A stretch of 64,000 bases of DNA. Origin: Azospirillum brasilense (GTDB taxonomy: Bacteria; Pseudomonadota; Alphaproteobacteria; Azospirillales; Azospirillaceae). Made by a program: the position numbers and the translations under genes. Shown here piece after piece: positions 43,880 through 52,451 of this stretch (the first letter of the stretch is position 1; the number at the start of each line of letters is the position of its first letter). The stretch spans positions 611,181-675,180 of the forward strand of contig NZ_VITI01000002.1 in the NCBI RefSeq assembly GCF_007827795.1, given 5' to 3'. The notes under the pieces were generated by a model, which was not told where the DNA came from, ran no database searches, and was given only the letters and a program-made list of their open reading frames with translations.

Positions 43880-44662
43880 TTACGGCTCCTCCGACACCCG
43901 CCACGCGCCGGACCCCGCCGGGCGGCGGGCCGGGGCAGCACCACCGGGAAGGGGGACGATCAGGCGGCGCTTGGCCGGCTGCTGGGTCTTGCGCGACACC
44001 CCGGCGAAGATCTGCTTGGACGCCTCGATCATCGTGACCCCGGCGAAGGCCTTGAACCAGCGGCAACCAACCTCCTCCCAGGCCGGGGCGGTCTTCATCA
44101 GGAAGCGGGAGCGCAGCGGCGGCAGGAACAGGGCGTGCCCGGTGCGCTCCGGCACGAACATGGTGTCGCGCAGAACCTGCTTCAGTTGCGAGGCCGAATA
44201 GGGGAAGCCATGGCCGAAGGGCGTCCAGTCGGCCCGCGCCCACAGGCCGCGGCGGTTCGGCACCACCACCAGCACCCGTCCGCCGCCGGCCAGCACGCGC
44301 CAGATCTCCCGCATCATCGGGCGGAGTTGTTCCGTCCCCTCCAGCCCGTGGACGAGCAGCACGCGGTCCACCGACATGTCGGCCAGCGGCAGGTCCGCCT
44401 CATCGCCCAGCGCCACCAGCCCCGGCCCGCCCGGCGGCCAGAAGGTCACGCCCTGGGTCGCCGGCATGATGGAGAACACCCGCTCCGCCTCGTCGCGGAA
44501 GGGTTGCAGGTACGGCGTCGTGTAGCCGATCCCCAGCACGATCTGCCCGCGCAGGTCGGGCCAGATGGTGCGGATGCGCCGGCGGATCATCCGCCGCGCC
44601 GCCTGACCCAGCCCGGACTCGTAGAATTCACGGAGATCGACGATATCGGTGTACATGGTCAT
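43880..44662 (-). CDS. class I SAM-dependent methyltransferase
   Basis: Protein of 260 residues with a methyltransferase fold: SAM-binding strand QIVLGIGYTTPYLQPF, ALGDEADLPLADMSVDRVLL and the post-motif ILRVL-like EIWRVLAGGGRVLVVVPNRR. In alphaproteobacteria this gene type commonly sits divergent from gloB, as here, but its substrate is unknown. Two nearby ATGs (44662 and 44656) could be the start. Confidence 0.87.
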   Translation of the reverse strand: MTMYTDIVDLREFYESGLGQAARRMIRRRIRTIWPDLRGQIVLGIGYTTPYLQPFRDEAERVFSIMPATQGVTFWPPGGPGLVALGDEADLPLADMSVDRVLLVHGLEGTEQLRPMMREIWRVLAGGGRVLVVVPNRRGLWARADWTPFGHGFPYSASQLKQVLRDTMFVPERTGHALFLPPLRSRFLMKTAPAWEEVGCRWFKAFAGVTMIEASKQIFAGVSRKTQQPAKRRLIVPLPGGAAPARRPAGSGAWRVSEEP

Positions 44663-44717
44663 CCCAGGCTATCACGTTTCGATCAAACGTCCATTCATGC
44701 GGGAGGGGCCCAAGGCC

Positions 44718-45479
44718 ATGGACATCCACCTGATTCCGGCGTTCGCCGACAACTACATCTACCTCCTGCGCGACCCGGCCAGCGGCGCCGTGGGTGTCGT
44801 CGACCCCGGCGAAGCGCAGCCCGTGCTGGCGGAGTTGGAACGGCGCAACTGGACGCTGACGCACATCTTCAACACCCACCATCACAACGACCACATCGGC
44901 GGCAACCACGCGCTGAAGGCGCGATACGGCGCTGACGTGATCGGCCCGCGCGCCGACGTCGCCCGCATTCCCGATATGGAGACGTGCCTGGGCGAAGGCG
45001 AGACCATTTCGTTCGGATCGCTCACCGCAAAGGTGTTTTTCGTCCCCGGCCACACCTCCGGCCACATCGCCTTCTGGTTTCCGGAGGCCAGGGCGCTGTT
45101 CTCCGGCGACACGCTGTTCGCGCTCGGCTGCGGGCGGCTGTTCGAGGGCACGCCCGCCCAGATGTGGGACTCGCTGGTCAAGCTGCGCGGCCTGCCGGAC
45201 GACACGCGCGTCTATTGCGGCCACGAATACACCCTGTCCAACGCCCGCTTCGCCGTGACGGTGGAACCGGACAACACCGCCCTGACGGCCCGCGCGGCGG
45301 ACATCGCCGCCCAGCGCGGGCGCGGGGAGCCGACCATCCCCTCCACGCTGGGCGTCGAGAAGGCCACCAACCCCTTCCTGCGCGCCGACGTGCCGGAGGT
45401 CCAGGCCGCCCTCGGCATGGCCGGCGCCGACCCGGTGGCGGTCTTCGCCGAGATCCGCAGCCGCAAGGATCGCTTTTGA
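44718..45479 (+). CDS. gloB: hydroxyacylglutathione hydrolase (glyoxalase II)
   Basis: Zinc enzyme of 253 residues that hydrolyses S-lactoylglutathione to lactate and glutathione, completing methylglyoxal detoxification. The metallo-beta-lactamase motif is THHHNDHIGG; further ligands are in VPGHTSGHIAFW, FSGDTLFALGCGRLFEGT and CGHEYTLSNARFA. MDIHLIPAFADNYIYLLRD is the usual N-terminus, hence the ATG at 44718. A GST gene follows 54 bp downstream, a sensible glutathione-linked pairing. Confidence 0.97.
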   Translation: MDIHLIPAFADNYIYLLRDPASGAVGVVDPGEAQPVLAELERRNWTLTHIFNTHHHNDHIGGNHALKARYGADVIGPRADVARIPDMETCLGEGETISFGSLTAKVFFVPGHTSGHIAFWFPEARALFSGDTLFALGCGRLFEGTPAQMWDSLVKLRGLPDDTRVYCGHEYTLSNARFAVTVEPDNTALTARAADIAAQRGRGEPTIPSTLGVEKATNPFLRADVPEVQAALGMAGADPVAVFAEIRSRKDRF

Positions 45480-45533
45480 AAATCGGCGCCGCCGCATTAC
45501 CCTGACGCCCACCGAACGGGAGGAGAAATTTTC

Positions 45534-46139
45534 ATGAAGCTGCGCTGGAGCCCGACCTCGCCCTATGTCCGCAAGGTCGCGATGGTCCTCATCGAATGCG
45601 GGCTGGATTCGACGGTCGAGAAGCAGGTGACCAACGCCTGGGCGCCCGACACCGACCTGCCGGGGGACAACCCGCTGGGCAAGGTGCCGGCCCTGATCCT
45701 GGATGACGGCTCGGCGCTCTACGACAGCCCGGTGATCGCCGAGTATCTGGACTCGCTGCACGACGGATCGCGCCTGTTCCCGCTCTCCGGCCCGGCGCGC
45801 TGGACGGCGTTGCGCCAGCAGGCCCTGGCCGACGGCATCTGCGACGCCGCCATCCTGCGCCGCCTGGAGCTTCAGCGACCGGACGGCGAGCGCTCCGACT
45901 CCTGGGCGGACCGCCAGCGCCGCGCCGTCGCCCGCGCGCTCGACGTTCTGGAGACCGAGGCCGCGGGGCTGGACAGCACGCTGACCATCGGCACACTATC
46001 CATCCTGGTGGCGCTCGGCTACCTCGACTTCCGGTTCGGTCATGAGGATTGGCGGGTGGGCCGCCCGGAGTTGGCTGTGTGGTTCGCCTCGGCTTCCGAC
46101 CTCGACAGCTTCCGCCGCACCGCGCCGCCTCCGGCGTGA
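45534..46139 (+). CDS. glutathione S-transferase family protein
   Basis: GST of 201 residues: N-terminal thioredoxin-fold domain (WSPTSPYVRKVAMVLIECGL; NPLGKVPALILDDGSALYDS with the cis-Pro, then PVIAEYLDSL) and an all-helical C-terminal domain (RWTALRQQALADGICDAA). The SPYVRK N-terminus suits Ser- or Cys-using bacterial GSTs. Substrate unknown. It is preceded by gloB and followed by a DUF985 gene. Confidence 0.92.
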   Translation: MKLRWSPTSPYVRKVAMVLIECGLDSTVEKQVTNAWAPDTDLPGDNPLGKVPALILDDGSALYDSPVIAEYLDSLHDGSRLFPLSGPARWTALRQQALADGICDAAILRRLELQRPDGERSDSWADRQRRAVARALDVLETEAAGLDSTLTIGTLSILVALGYLDFRFGHEDWRVGRPELAVWFASASDLDSFRRTAPPPA

Positions 46140-46153
46140 AAAGGGACGACGCC

Positions 46154-46582
46154 ATGGAGTCCCTGCCCCCCGACCGCATCATCGCGATGCTGGGCATGCA
46201 GCCCCATCCGGAAGGCGGCCATTATGTGGAAACCTTCCGGGACGCTCCGCCGGGCGGTGGACGCGGGGTCAAGACCGGCATCCACTACCTGCTGCAGGCG
46301 GGCGAACGCTCCCACTGGCACCGTGTGGACGCGGTGGAGATGTGGCACTGGCACGCCGGGGGGCCGCTGGAGTTGTCCATCTCGACCGATGGGCGGTCGG
46401 TGGAGCGGGTAATCCTCGGGATGGACCTTGCGGGCGGCCAGCGCCCGCAGGGGGTCGTTCCGGCTCACGCTTGGCAGGCGGCGCGGCCCACGGAGGGTTG
46501 GGTTCTGGTGGGCTGCACCGTGTCCCCCGCCTTCGAATTCTCCGGCTTCGAAATGGCGCCGGAAGGATGGGAGCCGGGGTGA
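46154..46582 (+). CDS. DUF985/cupin-5 protein
   Basis: Cupin-superfamily protein of 142 residues. It contains HPEGGHYVETFRDAPPGG, SHWHRVDAVEMWHWHAGGPL and WVLVGCTVSPAFEFSGFEMA, all conserved in DUF985. The His cluster in the middle could bind a metal. The biochemical role is unknown. It starts 14 bp after the GST stop and is likely cotranscribed. Confidence 0.9.
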   Translation: MESLPPDRIIAMLGMQPHPEGGHYVETFRDAPPGGGRGVKTGIHYLLQAGERSHWHRVDAVEMWHWHAGGPLELSISTDGRSVERVILGMDLAGGQRPQGVVPAHAWQAARPTEGWVLVGCTVSPAFEFSGFEMAPEGWEPG

Positions 46583-46644
46583 GCCATCTGCGGGCGCTTC
46601 ATCGTCTTTATACTTGCCTGCATCGGTAACGGAAAATAGCAATT

Positions 46645-47286
46645 ATGTCGAATTTTTTCGAATCACCCTTCAAAGGAAAGATGCTGTCTGAACAGGTGAG
46701 GAATCCAAATATTATCGTTGGGCGTTACAGCTATTATTCAGGGTATTATCACGGCCACTCTTTTGACGACTGCGCCCGGTACCTGATACCCGACCGAACC
46801 GATGTGGACAAGCTGATCATCGGAAGCTTCTGCTCGATTGGTTCGGGTGCCTCCTTCATCATGGCGGGCAATCAGGGACATCGAAACGATTGGGTTTCGA
46901 CCTTCCCCTTCTTCTACATGAAGGAAGAAGCCGCTTTTGCCGGAGCACGCGACGGATACGCGCCCGCCGGAGACACGGTCATCGGAAACGATGTCTGGAT
47001 CGGCTCGGAAGCCATGATCATGGCGGGCGTCAAAATCGGTCACGGCGCCATCATCGGCAGCCGGGCGCTCGTCACCAAAGACGTCGAGCCCTATACGATC
47101 GTCGGCGGGAACCCGGCGAAGCCGATCCGCAAGCGGTTCCCTGACTCCGACATCGCCCAACTTCTGGAGATGGCTTGGTGGGATTGGCCGATCGAACAGA
47201 TCGCCGAGGCCATGCCGCTGCTCTGCGCGGGCGACATCGCCGCCCTCCACACGCAGTGGTCAAGGACCGCCGACCGCGCGCCGTAA
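46645..47286 (+). CDS. catB: CatB-type (xenobiotic) O-acetyltransferase
   Basis: Left-handed beta-helix acetyltransferase of 213 residues, very like type B chloramphenicol acetyltransferases. Recognisable segments are [60 protein letters not shown] with the active-site His region, [20 protein letters not shown] and [15 protein letters not shown]. It uses acetyl-CoA; chloramphenicol acetylation is the family activity but unproven here. Local GC is lower around its 5' end, so it may have been acquired. It ends 5 bp from the convergent EamA gene. Confidence 0.93.
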   Translation: MSNFFESPFKGKMLSEQVRNPNIIVGRYSYYSGYYHGHSFDDCARYLIPDRTDVDKLIIGSFCSIGSGASFIMAGNQGHRNDWVSTFPFFYMKEEAAFAGARDGYAPAGDTVIGNDVWIGSEAMIMAGVKIGHGAIIGSRALVTKDVEPYTIVGGNPAKPIRKRFPDSDIAQLLEMAWWDWPIEQIAEAMPLLCAGDIAALHTQWSRTADRAP

Positions 47287-47291
47287 AAGCC

Positions 47292-48224
47292 TCACCCGCG
47301 CAGAACGTCACGGCTGGCCAGCACGGCGCCGCCCATGATGAGCGCGCAGGCGGCCCAGACGGTCCAGCCCCCCGCCGCCTGTCCGAACAGGATCAGCAGC
47401 AGCGTGGAGGTCAGCGGCGTGGCGTAGGACAGCACGCCCAGCGCCCGGATGTCGCCGCGCTTCACCCCGTGATCCCAGACGAAGAAGGCCGCGCCGACCG
47501 GCCCGATCCCCATGGCGAGCACCGCCAGCCACTCGCCGCCCGACGGCGCCACGGTGGTTTCGAACAGCAGGTGCGACAGCCCGGCCAGCACCGCCGTGGC
47601 GAGGCAGAAGCCGCCGACCGCCTCGGTCGGGACATCGCCGAAACGGCGCGACAGCACCGAATAGGACGCCCAGAGCACCGCCGCGGCCATCGCCGACAGG
47701 TAGCCCGGCGTGTCCCCGGCGTCGAGCGACAGGCCGCGCGCGCCGCCGGTCACGATCAGCACCGTCCCGGCCAGCCCGCACAGCGCGCCCAGAACATGGC
47801 CGCGCTTCAACCGCTCCCCCGGCAGAAGGGCGGAGAACAGCACGATCAGCAGCGGCCAGAGATAATTCAGCAGATTGACCTCGACCGCCGCACCGGGAGC
47901 GAGGCGGAAGGCCAGGAAATAGAAGAAGTGGTAGCCGAACAGCCCGGCGACGCCGAGCAGCCAGACCTGCCAGGGCTGGCGCAGCACGCCGATCACGTCC
48001 TTGCCCCGCGCGGCCCCTGCCGCCGTCCCGACGATGAAGGCGACGCCGAAGGACATCGCCACGAGTTGGAACGGCGGAATGGTTCCCGACAGCGCCGTCA
48101 ACAGCGCCAGCGTGGACCACATCAGGATGGCCAGCCCGCCAATGGCGGTGGCGCGGCGGACGGCGGCCGGGGCTGACGCCGCGGCGGACGGGAGGCTTTC
48201 GGTCGGGAGGCTTTCGGTCGACAT
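47292..48224 (-). CDS. EamA/DMT transporter, YddG-like
   Basis: Ten-segment drug/metabolite transporter of 310 residues. The order and content of helices (RATAIGGLAILMWSTLALLT at the start; LFGYHFFYFLAFRLAPGAAV; NLLNYLWPLLIVLFSALLPG) resemble YddG-type exporters of aromatic amino acids. The N-terminus carries a short duplicated STESLPTESLP stretch. It is divergent from another EamA gene 62 bp away, so a shared promoter region is likely. Confidence 0.9.
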   Translation of the reverse strand: MSTESLPTESLPSAAASAPAAVRRATAIGGLAILMWSTLALLTALSGTIPPFQLVAMSFGVAFIVGTAAGAARGKDVIGVLRQPWQVWLLGVAGLFGYHFFYFLAFRLAPGAAVEVNLLNYLWPLLIVLFSALLPGERLKRGHVLGALCGLAGTVLIVTGGARGLSLDAGDTPGYLSAMAAAVLWASYSVLSRRFGDVPTEAVGGFCLATAVLAGLSHLLFETTVAPSGGEWLAVLAMGIGPVGAAFFVWDHGVKRGDIRALGVLSYATPLTSTLLLILFGQAAGGWTVWAACALIMGGAVLASRDVLRG

Positions 48225-48286
48225 GGCGAACGCTTAACGCAAAGAACGCCGCCGGGCAATCGGACTGTCGGACACCGGACCTATGC

Positions 48287-49219
48287 GTGTATCCTGCCAT
48301 CCGCCGGGCCGCATGCGTCCCTCCTCCCGTGCCGCCCCATCCCTTCACCACTCGCCAACCGGCTCCCGCCTTGCCCACCGAAGCCCTTCTCGCCGTCCTG
48401 GCCGGCGCCCTTCTTCATGCCGGCTGGAACACCGCGCTGAAGGCCGGCGGCGGCAGCCGTTCCGACGCGGTCCTGGTGGTCGCCGGGTCCGCCTTCATCG
48501 CCCTGCTGCTGCTTCCCTTCCTTCCCTCACCATCGCTCGCCAGCGCACCTTACCTCTGTGTGACGGCGGTGCTGCACGTCGCCTATTTCCGCCTGCTCGC
48601 CGCCGCCTATCGCGACGGGGCGATGAGCCACGCCTATCCCCTGATGCGCGGCACGCCGCCGCTGATCGTGGCCCTGTGCAGCGGCGCCCTGCTGGGCGAG
48701 GGCCTGTCCGCCGGTGCCTGGACGGGAACGGTTCTGGTCTGCGGCGGCATCCTCGGGCTGACTCTGCTGGGGCGGGGATCAGCCCCGTCGGGATCGTGGC
48801 GGGGCAACGCCTGCGCGCTCGCCAACGCCCTGGTGATCGCCGCCTACACGGTGGTGGACGGCATCGGCGTGCGGCTGTCCGGCGCGCCGGCCGGCTACAC
48901 GCTGTGGTGCTTCCTGCTGTTGAGCGTGCCCATGGTGGGGGGTGCGCTGCTGCGCGATGCCAAGGGCTTCCTGAGCCACGCCCGCCGGCGCTGGATGGTG
49001 ACGCTGGGCGGCGGAGCGGCCAGCATCGCCTCTTACGGCCTCGCCCTGTGGGCGATGACCCTGGCGCCGGTCGCCGTGGTGGCGGCGCTGCGCGAAACCT
49101 CGATCCTGTTCGCCATGGCGCTGGCCGCCCTGGTGCTCAAGGAACGGGTCGGGCCGGTGCGTCTGGCCTCCGGTGTGGTCATCGTGCTCGGCGCCGCGTC
49201 GCTGCGCCTCGCGGCCTGA
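48287..49219 (+). CDS. EamA-family transporter
   Basis: Drug/metabolite transporter of up to 310 residues with about ten hydrophobic segments in two EamA repeats (LLAVLAGALLHAGWNTALKA; SHAYPLMRGTPPLIVALCSG; VAALRETSILFAMALAALVL). The upstream GTG (48287) adds a Pro-rich N-terminus not seen in the family; TTG at 48371 gives the typical start, so the 5' limit is uncertain. Substrate unknown. It is divergent from the YddG-like gene. Confidence 0.85.
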   Translation: MYPAIRRAACVPPPVPPHPFTTRQPAPALPTEALLAVLAGALLHAGWNTALKAGGGSRSDAVLVVAGSAFIALLLLPFLPSPSLASAPYLCVTAVLHVAYFRLLAAAYRDGAMSHAYPLMRGTPPLIVALCSGALLGEGLSAGAWTGTVLVCGGILGLTLLGRGSAPSGSWRGNACALANALVIAAYTVVDGIGVRLSGAPAGYTLWCFLLLSVPMVGGALLRDAKGFLSHARRRWMVTLGGGAASIASYGLALWAMTLAPVAVVAALRETSILFAMALAALVLKERVGPVRLASGVVIVLGAASLRLAA

Positions 49220-49282
49220 CGGCGCACCAACGACAACGGATCAGCCTCGTCTGCAGGCGGAAGATGAGAACGTTCCGGCGCC

Positions 49283-49999
49283 TCAGAAAAGCCCGTTCAG
49301 CAGAGACCCGCGCCCGCTGTAGCCGCTGCTTCCCCCGGTGAGGATGCCCAGCGCGCCGGAGCTGGTCGTGGTGCCGCCGGTCAGCAGGGAGGTCAGGCGC
49401 TGGAGCTGCGGCGTCTGCTGGAGCGGGTTGTCGCCCTTGACCGGCTGCTTGGCGATGGTGTCGTAGTCCTTGCTGTAGTCGCCCATGCGGAGTTGGAGGC
49501 CGTAATTCTTCTCCTCCTTGGCCGCCACGCCCTTGTCGCGGGAGACGCGCAGCGTGTAGTCGCCGCGGTCGAGCGACAGGGTGCCCGCCTCGAACTTCTT
49601 ATAAGCGTCGTAGGTTGAGCCGGCCTCGCTGTTGCTGTCGGCGACGATCTTGCCCTGCTTGTCCATCAACTGGACGCGCACGCCCGTGTCGCCGACCCGG
49701 CCGAGGGTGGCCTCCCCCGGCGTCGCCAGCGTAAACTTGTAGAAGTCCGCCGGATCGTTGGCGGCCAGCGTGCTGAGCACGTTGAGGCGGCTGGTGTCCT
49801 TCACCAGCGTGCCGACGTTGGTGGCGAAGGGTGCCGCGTTCAGGGCGGACTTGCGGACGGTCTGCTCATACTCCTGGACCTGACCGCTGGGCTTGGCGTC
49901 GGTCGCCTGCTTGGCCTGCTCCTGGACGCGCTTCATCGCCGCGTCGATGGACGTCTGAAGGCTCTGCGCCAAGCCGCTGATGTCGCTCATTCCAACCAT
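49283..49999 (-). CDS. hypothetical protein with PPC-like beta domain
   Basis: Protein of 238 residues with no signal peptide and no cysteine. After a helical, Gln/Ala-rich N-terminal 70 residues it has a region like the bacterial pre-peptidase C-terminal (PPC) domain: NDPADFYKFTLATPGEATLG, VRVQLMDKQGKIVADSNSEA, LDRGDYTLRVSRDKG and NYGLQLRMGD. A Gly/Ser/Thr-rich tail follows (TGGTTTSSGALGILTGGSSG). PPC domains usually occur in exported proteins, so non-classical secretion is possible. GGAGGGG 6 nt before the ATG supports the 49999 start. Confidence 0.7.
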   Translation of the reverse strand: MVGMSDISGLAQSLQTSIDAAMKRVQEQAKQATDAKPSGQVQEYEQTVRKSALNAAPFATNVGTLVKDTSRLNVLSTLAANDPADFYKFTLATPGEATLGRVGDTGVRVQLMDKQGKIVADSNSEAGSTYDAYKKFEAGTLSLDRGDYTLRVSRDKGVAAKEEKNYGLQLRMGDYSKDYDTIAKQPVKGDNPLQQTPQLQRLTSLLTGGTTTSSGALGILTGGSSGYSGRGSLLNGLF

Positions 50000-50154
50000 G
50001 GCACGCCCCTCCGACCGGCATTCTTCGCGTTCGTCGGGCCGCTCCTTGCAGGCGGCGGGCCAATTGGCATTCCATGATTTTCAACGGGTTGAGCCGGGGC
50101 TCCTGCCGAAGGGGCCGGCAAGATCCGCACCCCGTCCGGCAGGAATTGCCGGGG

Positions 50155-51864
50155 TCACGCTTCCACCAGCGCGAATGCGTCGACATCAACCAGCCCGCGG
50201 TCGGTGATCTTCAGATGCGGGATCACCGGCAGCGGCAGGAAGGCCAGTTGCAGGAAGGGTTCGGCCAGCGGGCAGCCCATCTCCTTCACCGAGGCGCGCA
50301 GGCGGCGCAGATGGCGCTCCACCGTCTCGAAGGGCTCCAGGCTCATCAGCCCGGCCAGCGGCAGGGCGAGTTCCCCCACCACCCGACCGTTGCGCACCGC
50401 GACGAAGCCGCCCTGAAGCTCGATCAGGCGGTTGACGGCGATGGCCATGTCCTCGTCCGAGGCGCCGACCACGCAGATGTTGTGGCTGTCGTGCCCGACC
50501 GAGGAAGCCAAAGCGCCCTCGCGGATGTGGAAGCCGCTGGCGAAGCCGCGACCGACATTCTGGTTGGTGCCGTGGCGGGCGAAGACGCAGATCTTCAGGA
50601 TATCGCGGTCGGGATCGGCCACCAGCTTGCCGTCCCTGGCCGGCACCTCCAGCCGCAGATGGGCGGTGATGATCTTGCCGGGCAGCACGCCGATCACCGA
50701 CTGGACGGAGCCGCGGGCCGGCACCGCGAAGTCCTCCGCCGTCACCGGCTGGAGCTTGACGGAGCGCAGGCCCACCGGGCTGACCGCCGGACGGCCGGCG
50801 AAAATCTCCGGCGTCACCACCCGCCCGTTGCGGATGACCCGGTTGACCGCGCACTCCTCCAGATCGTCCAGCAGGACGAGGTCGGCGCGCTGGCCCGGCG
50901 CCACCAGCCCACGGTCGAACAGGCCGAAGCCGCGCGCCGCCGACCATGTGGCCGCGCGGTAGACATGGGTCAGCGGGGCGCCCAGCCGGATCGCGCTGCG
51001 GATCAGGTGATCCATATGCCCCTCCTCGGCGATGTCGAGGGGGTTGCGGTCGTCGGTGCAGAAACCGAGGAAGGGCGAGGTTTCCGGCTGGATCACCGGG
51101 GCCAGGGCGTGCACGTCCTTCGACACCGACCCGTCGCGGATCAGCACCTGCATGCCCTTGCGCAGCTTCTCCATCGCCTCCGGGGCGCTGGTCGTCTCGT
51201 GGCAGTTGCGGATGCCGCAGGACAGGTAGGCGTTCAGCTCCCGCCCACTGAGCAGCGGGGCGTGGCCGTCGATGTGGCGCCCGTCGAAGGCGGCCAGCTT
51301 GTCCAGCACCCCGTCCACCTTGTGGAAGACGCCGGGGAAGTTCATGAATTCCGCCAGCCCCAGCACCTTCGGGTGGTCCTTGTGGCGCAGCAGGTCCGCC
51401 GCCTCCAGCCGCGCGCCGGACGTCTCCAGCTCCGTCGCCGGAACGCAGGAGGAGAGCTGCACCCGCAGGTCCAGCACCGTCCCCTCGGCACAGTCGAGGA
51501 AGTAGCGCAAGCCCTTCTCGCCCAGCACGTTGCAGATCTCGTGCGGGTCGCAGATGGCCGTGGTGGTGCCGCGCGGCAGGACGCAGCGGTCGAACTCCAT
51601 CGGCGTGACGCAGGTGGATTCGCAATGGACGTGGGTGTCGATGAAGCCCGGAACGACGGTCAGCCCGCGCCCGTCGATCTCCTCCGCCCCGTCGTACGAC
51701 TCATAGGTGCCGACGATCCGGTCGCCACAGATGGCGATGTCGCCCGCGGCGGTCTCGCCGGTGACGACATTGAGGAAACGGGTGTTCTTGATGACCAGAT
51801 CGGCCTTGGTCTCGCCCAGGGCCTGACCGATGCGCGTCTTCAGTTCGTCCCGTGTGACCGCCAT
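50155..51864 (-). CDS. ade: adenine deaminase
   Basis: Amidohydrolase of 569 residues converting adenine to hypoxanthine. Diagnostic motifs: VVPGFIDTHVHCESTCVTP with the HxH metal ligands, DPHEICNVLG, RHIDGHAPLLSGRELNAYLS, IRNCHETTS, FCTDDRNPLDI with the catalytic Asp, and the C-terminal GALASSVGHDSHNICVVGA. The start is ATG 51864; the frame extends nine codons further upstream without need. Confidence 0.95.
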   Translation of the reverse strand: MAVTRDELKTRIGQALGETKADLVIKNTRFLNVVTGETAAGDIAICGDRIVGTYESYDGAEEIDGRGLTVVPGFIDTHVHCESTCVTPMEFDRCVLPRGTTTAICDPHEICNVLGEKGLRYFLDCAEGTVLDLRVQLSSCVPATELETSGARLEAADLLRHKDHPKVLGLAEFMNFPGVFHKVDGVLDKLAAFDGRHIDGHAPLLSGRELNAYLSCGIRNCHETTSAPEAMEKLRKGMQVLIRDGSVSKDVHALAPVIQPETSPFLGFCTDDRNPLDIAEEGHMDHLIRSAIRLGAPLTHVYRAATWSAARGFGLFDRGLVAPGQRADLVLLDDLEECAVNRVIRNGRVVTPEIFAGRPAVSPVGLRSVKLQPVTAEDFAVPARGSVQSVIGVLPGKIITAHLRLEVPARDGKLVADPDRDILKICVFARHGTNQNVGRGFASGFHIREGALASSVGHDSHNICVVGASDEDMAIAVNRLIELQGGFVAVRNGRVVGELALPLAGLMSLEPFETVERHLRRLRASVKEMGCPLAEPFLQLAFLPLPVIPHLKITDRGLVDVDAFALVEA

Positions 51865-51958
51865 CGCTCCGCCTCGTCCTGACCGTTCCAATTCATCTTT
51901 AGGTAAATGGCCGGGCGAGGCCCTTCAATCGGATTTTCCGTAACATCAAGTCGCGCGG

Positions 51959-52216
51959 TCAGGTCCCTGGACGACTCGCCATTTCAATCACCGGCCCGGA
52001 GCCACGGTAGTCCGGATAGTTCCAATAGCTGCGCGGCTCCAGCCGGTACGCCGGAAGGCCGAGGCCCAGCGTGTAGACCGGCTCGCTTCCGCCATAGCCG
52101 ACGCCGTAACGCGCCCAACGGGTCCCGCCGTCGTCTCCGCAAGCCGTCATCGCCAGCAGCAGAACGGCAACGAAGGATTGAGCGATCTTTCCGATGATGG
52201 AGGCGATGGGTTTCAT
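51959..52216 (-). CDS. small putative lipoprotein
   Basis: Protein of 85 residues with a lipoprotein signal: hydrophobic FVAVLLLAMT followed by the lipobox LAMTAC, giving Cys26 as the lipidated residue. The mature part is short, Gly/Tyr-rich (RYGVGYGGSEPVYTLGLGLP) and without a recognisable fold. Orphan gene upstream of the second chemoreceptor in the opposite orientation. Confidence 0.68.
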   Translation of the reverse strand: MKPIASIIGKIAQSFVAVLLLAMTACGDDGGTRWARYGVGYGGSEPVYTLGLGLPAYRLEPRSYWNYPDYRGSGPVIEMASRPGT

Positions 52217-52451
52217 GATCCACCAGCCCGGTCCAATGCGTTGCCCCTACATGAAGACAAACACGCCGGGACCTTCGCTATTCCTCAAAAAATTAGTTCG
52301 CCTAAAAAACAATATGCGTTTCGCCCAGTTGCCGCCCAATGATGACGCGGCAACGTGTCATAGAACGATTTAACGCTTCGGAAACCTATGGGCACCTCAT
52401 TATCGTCATGCACAGAGGCGGCCCAAGACCGCCGCAATGGGGACGTCCAGC

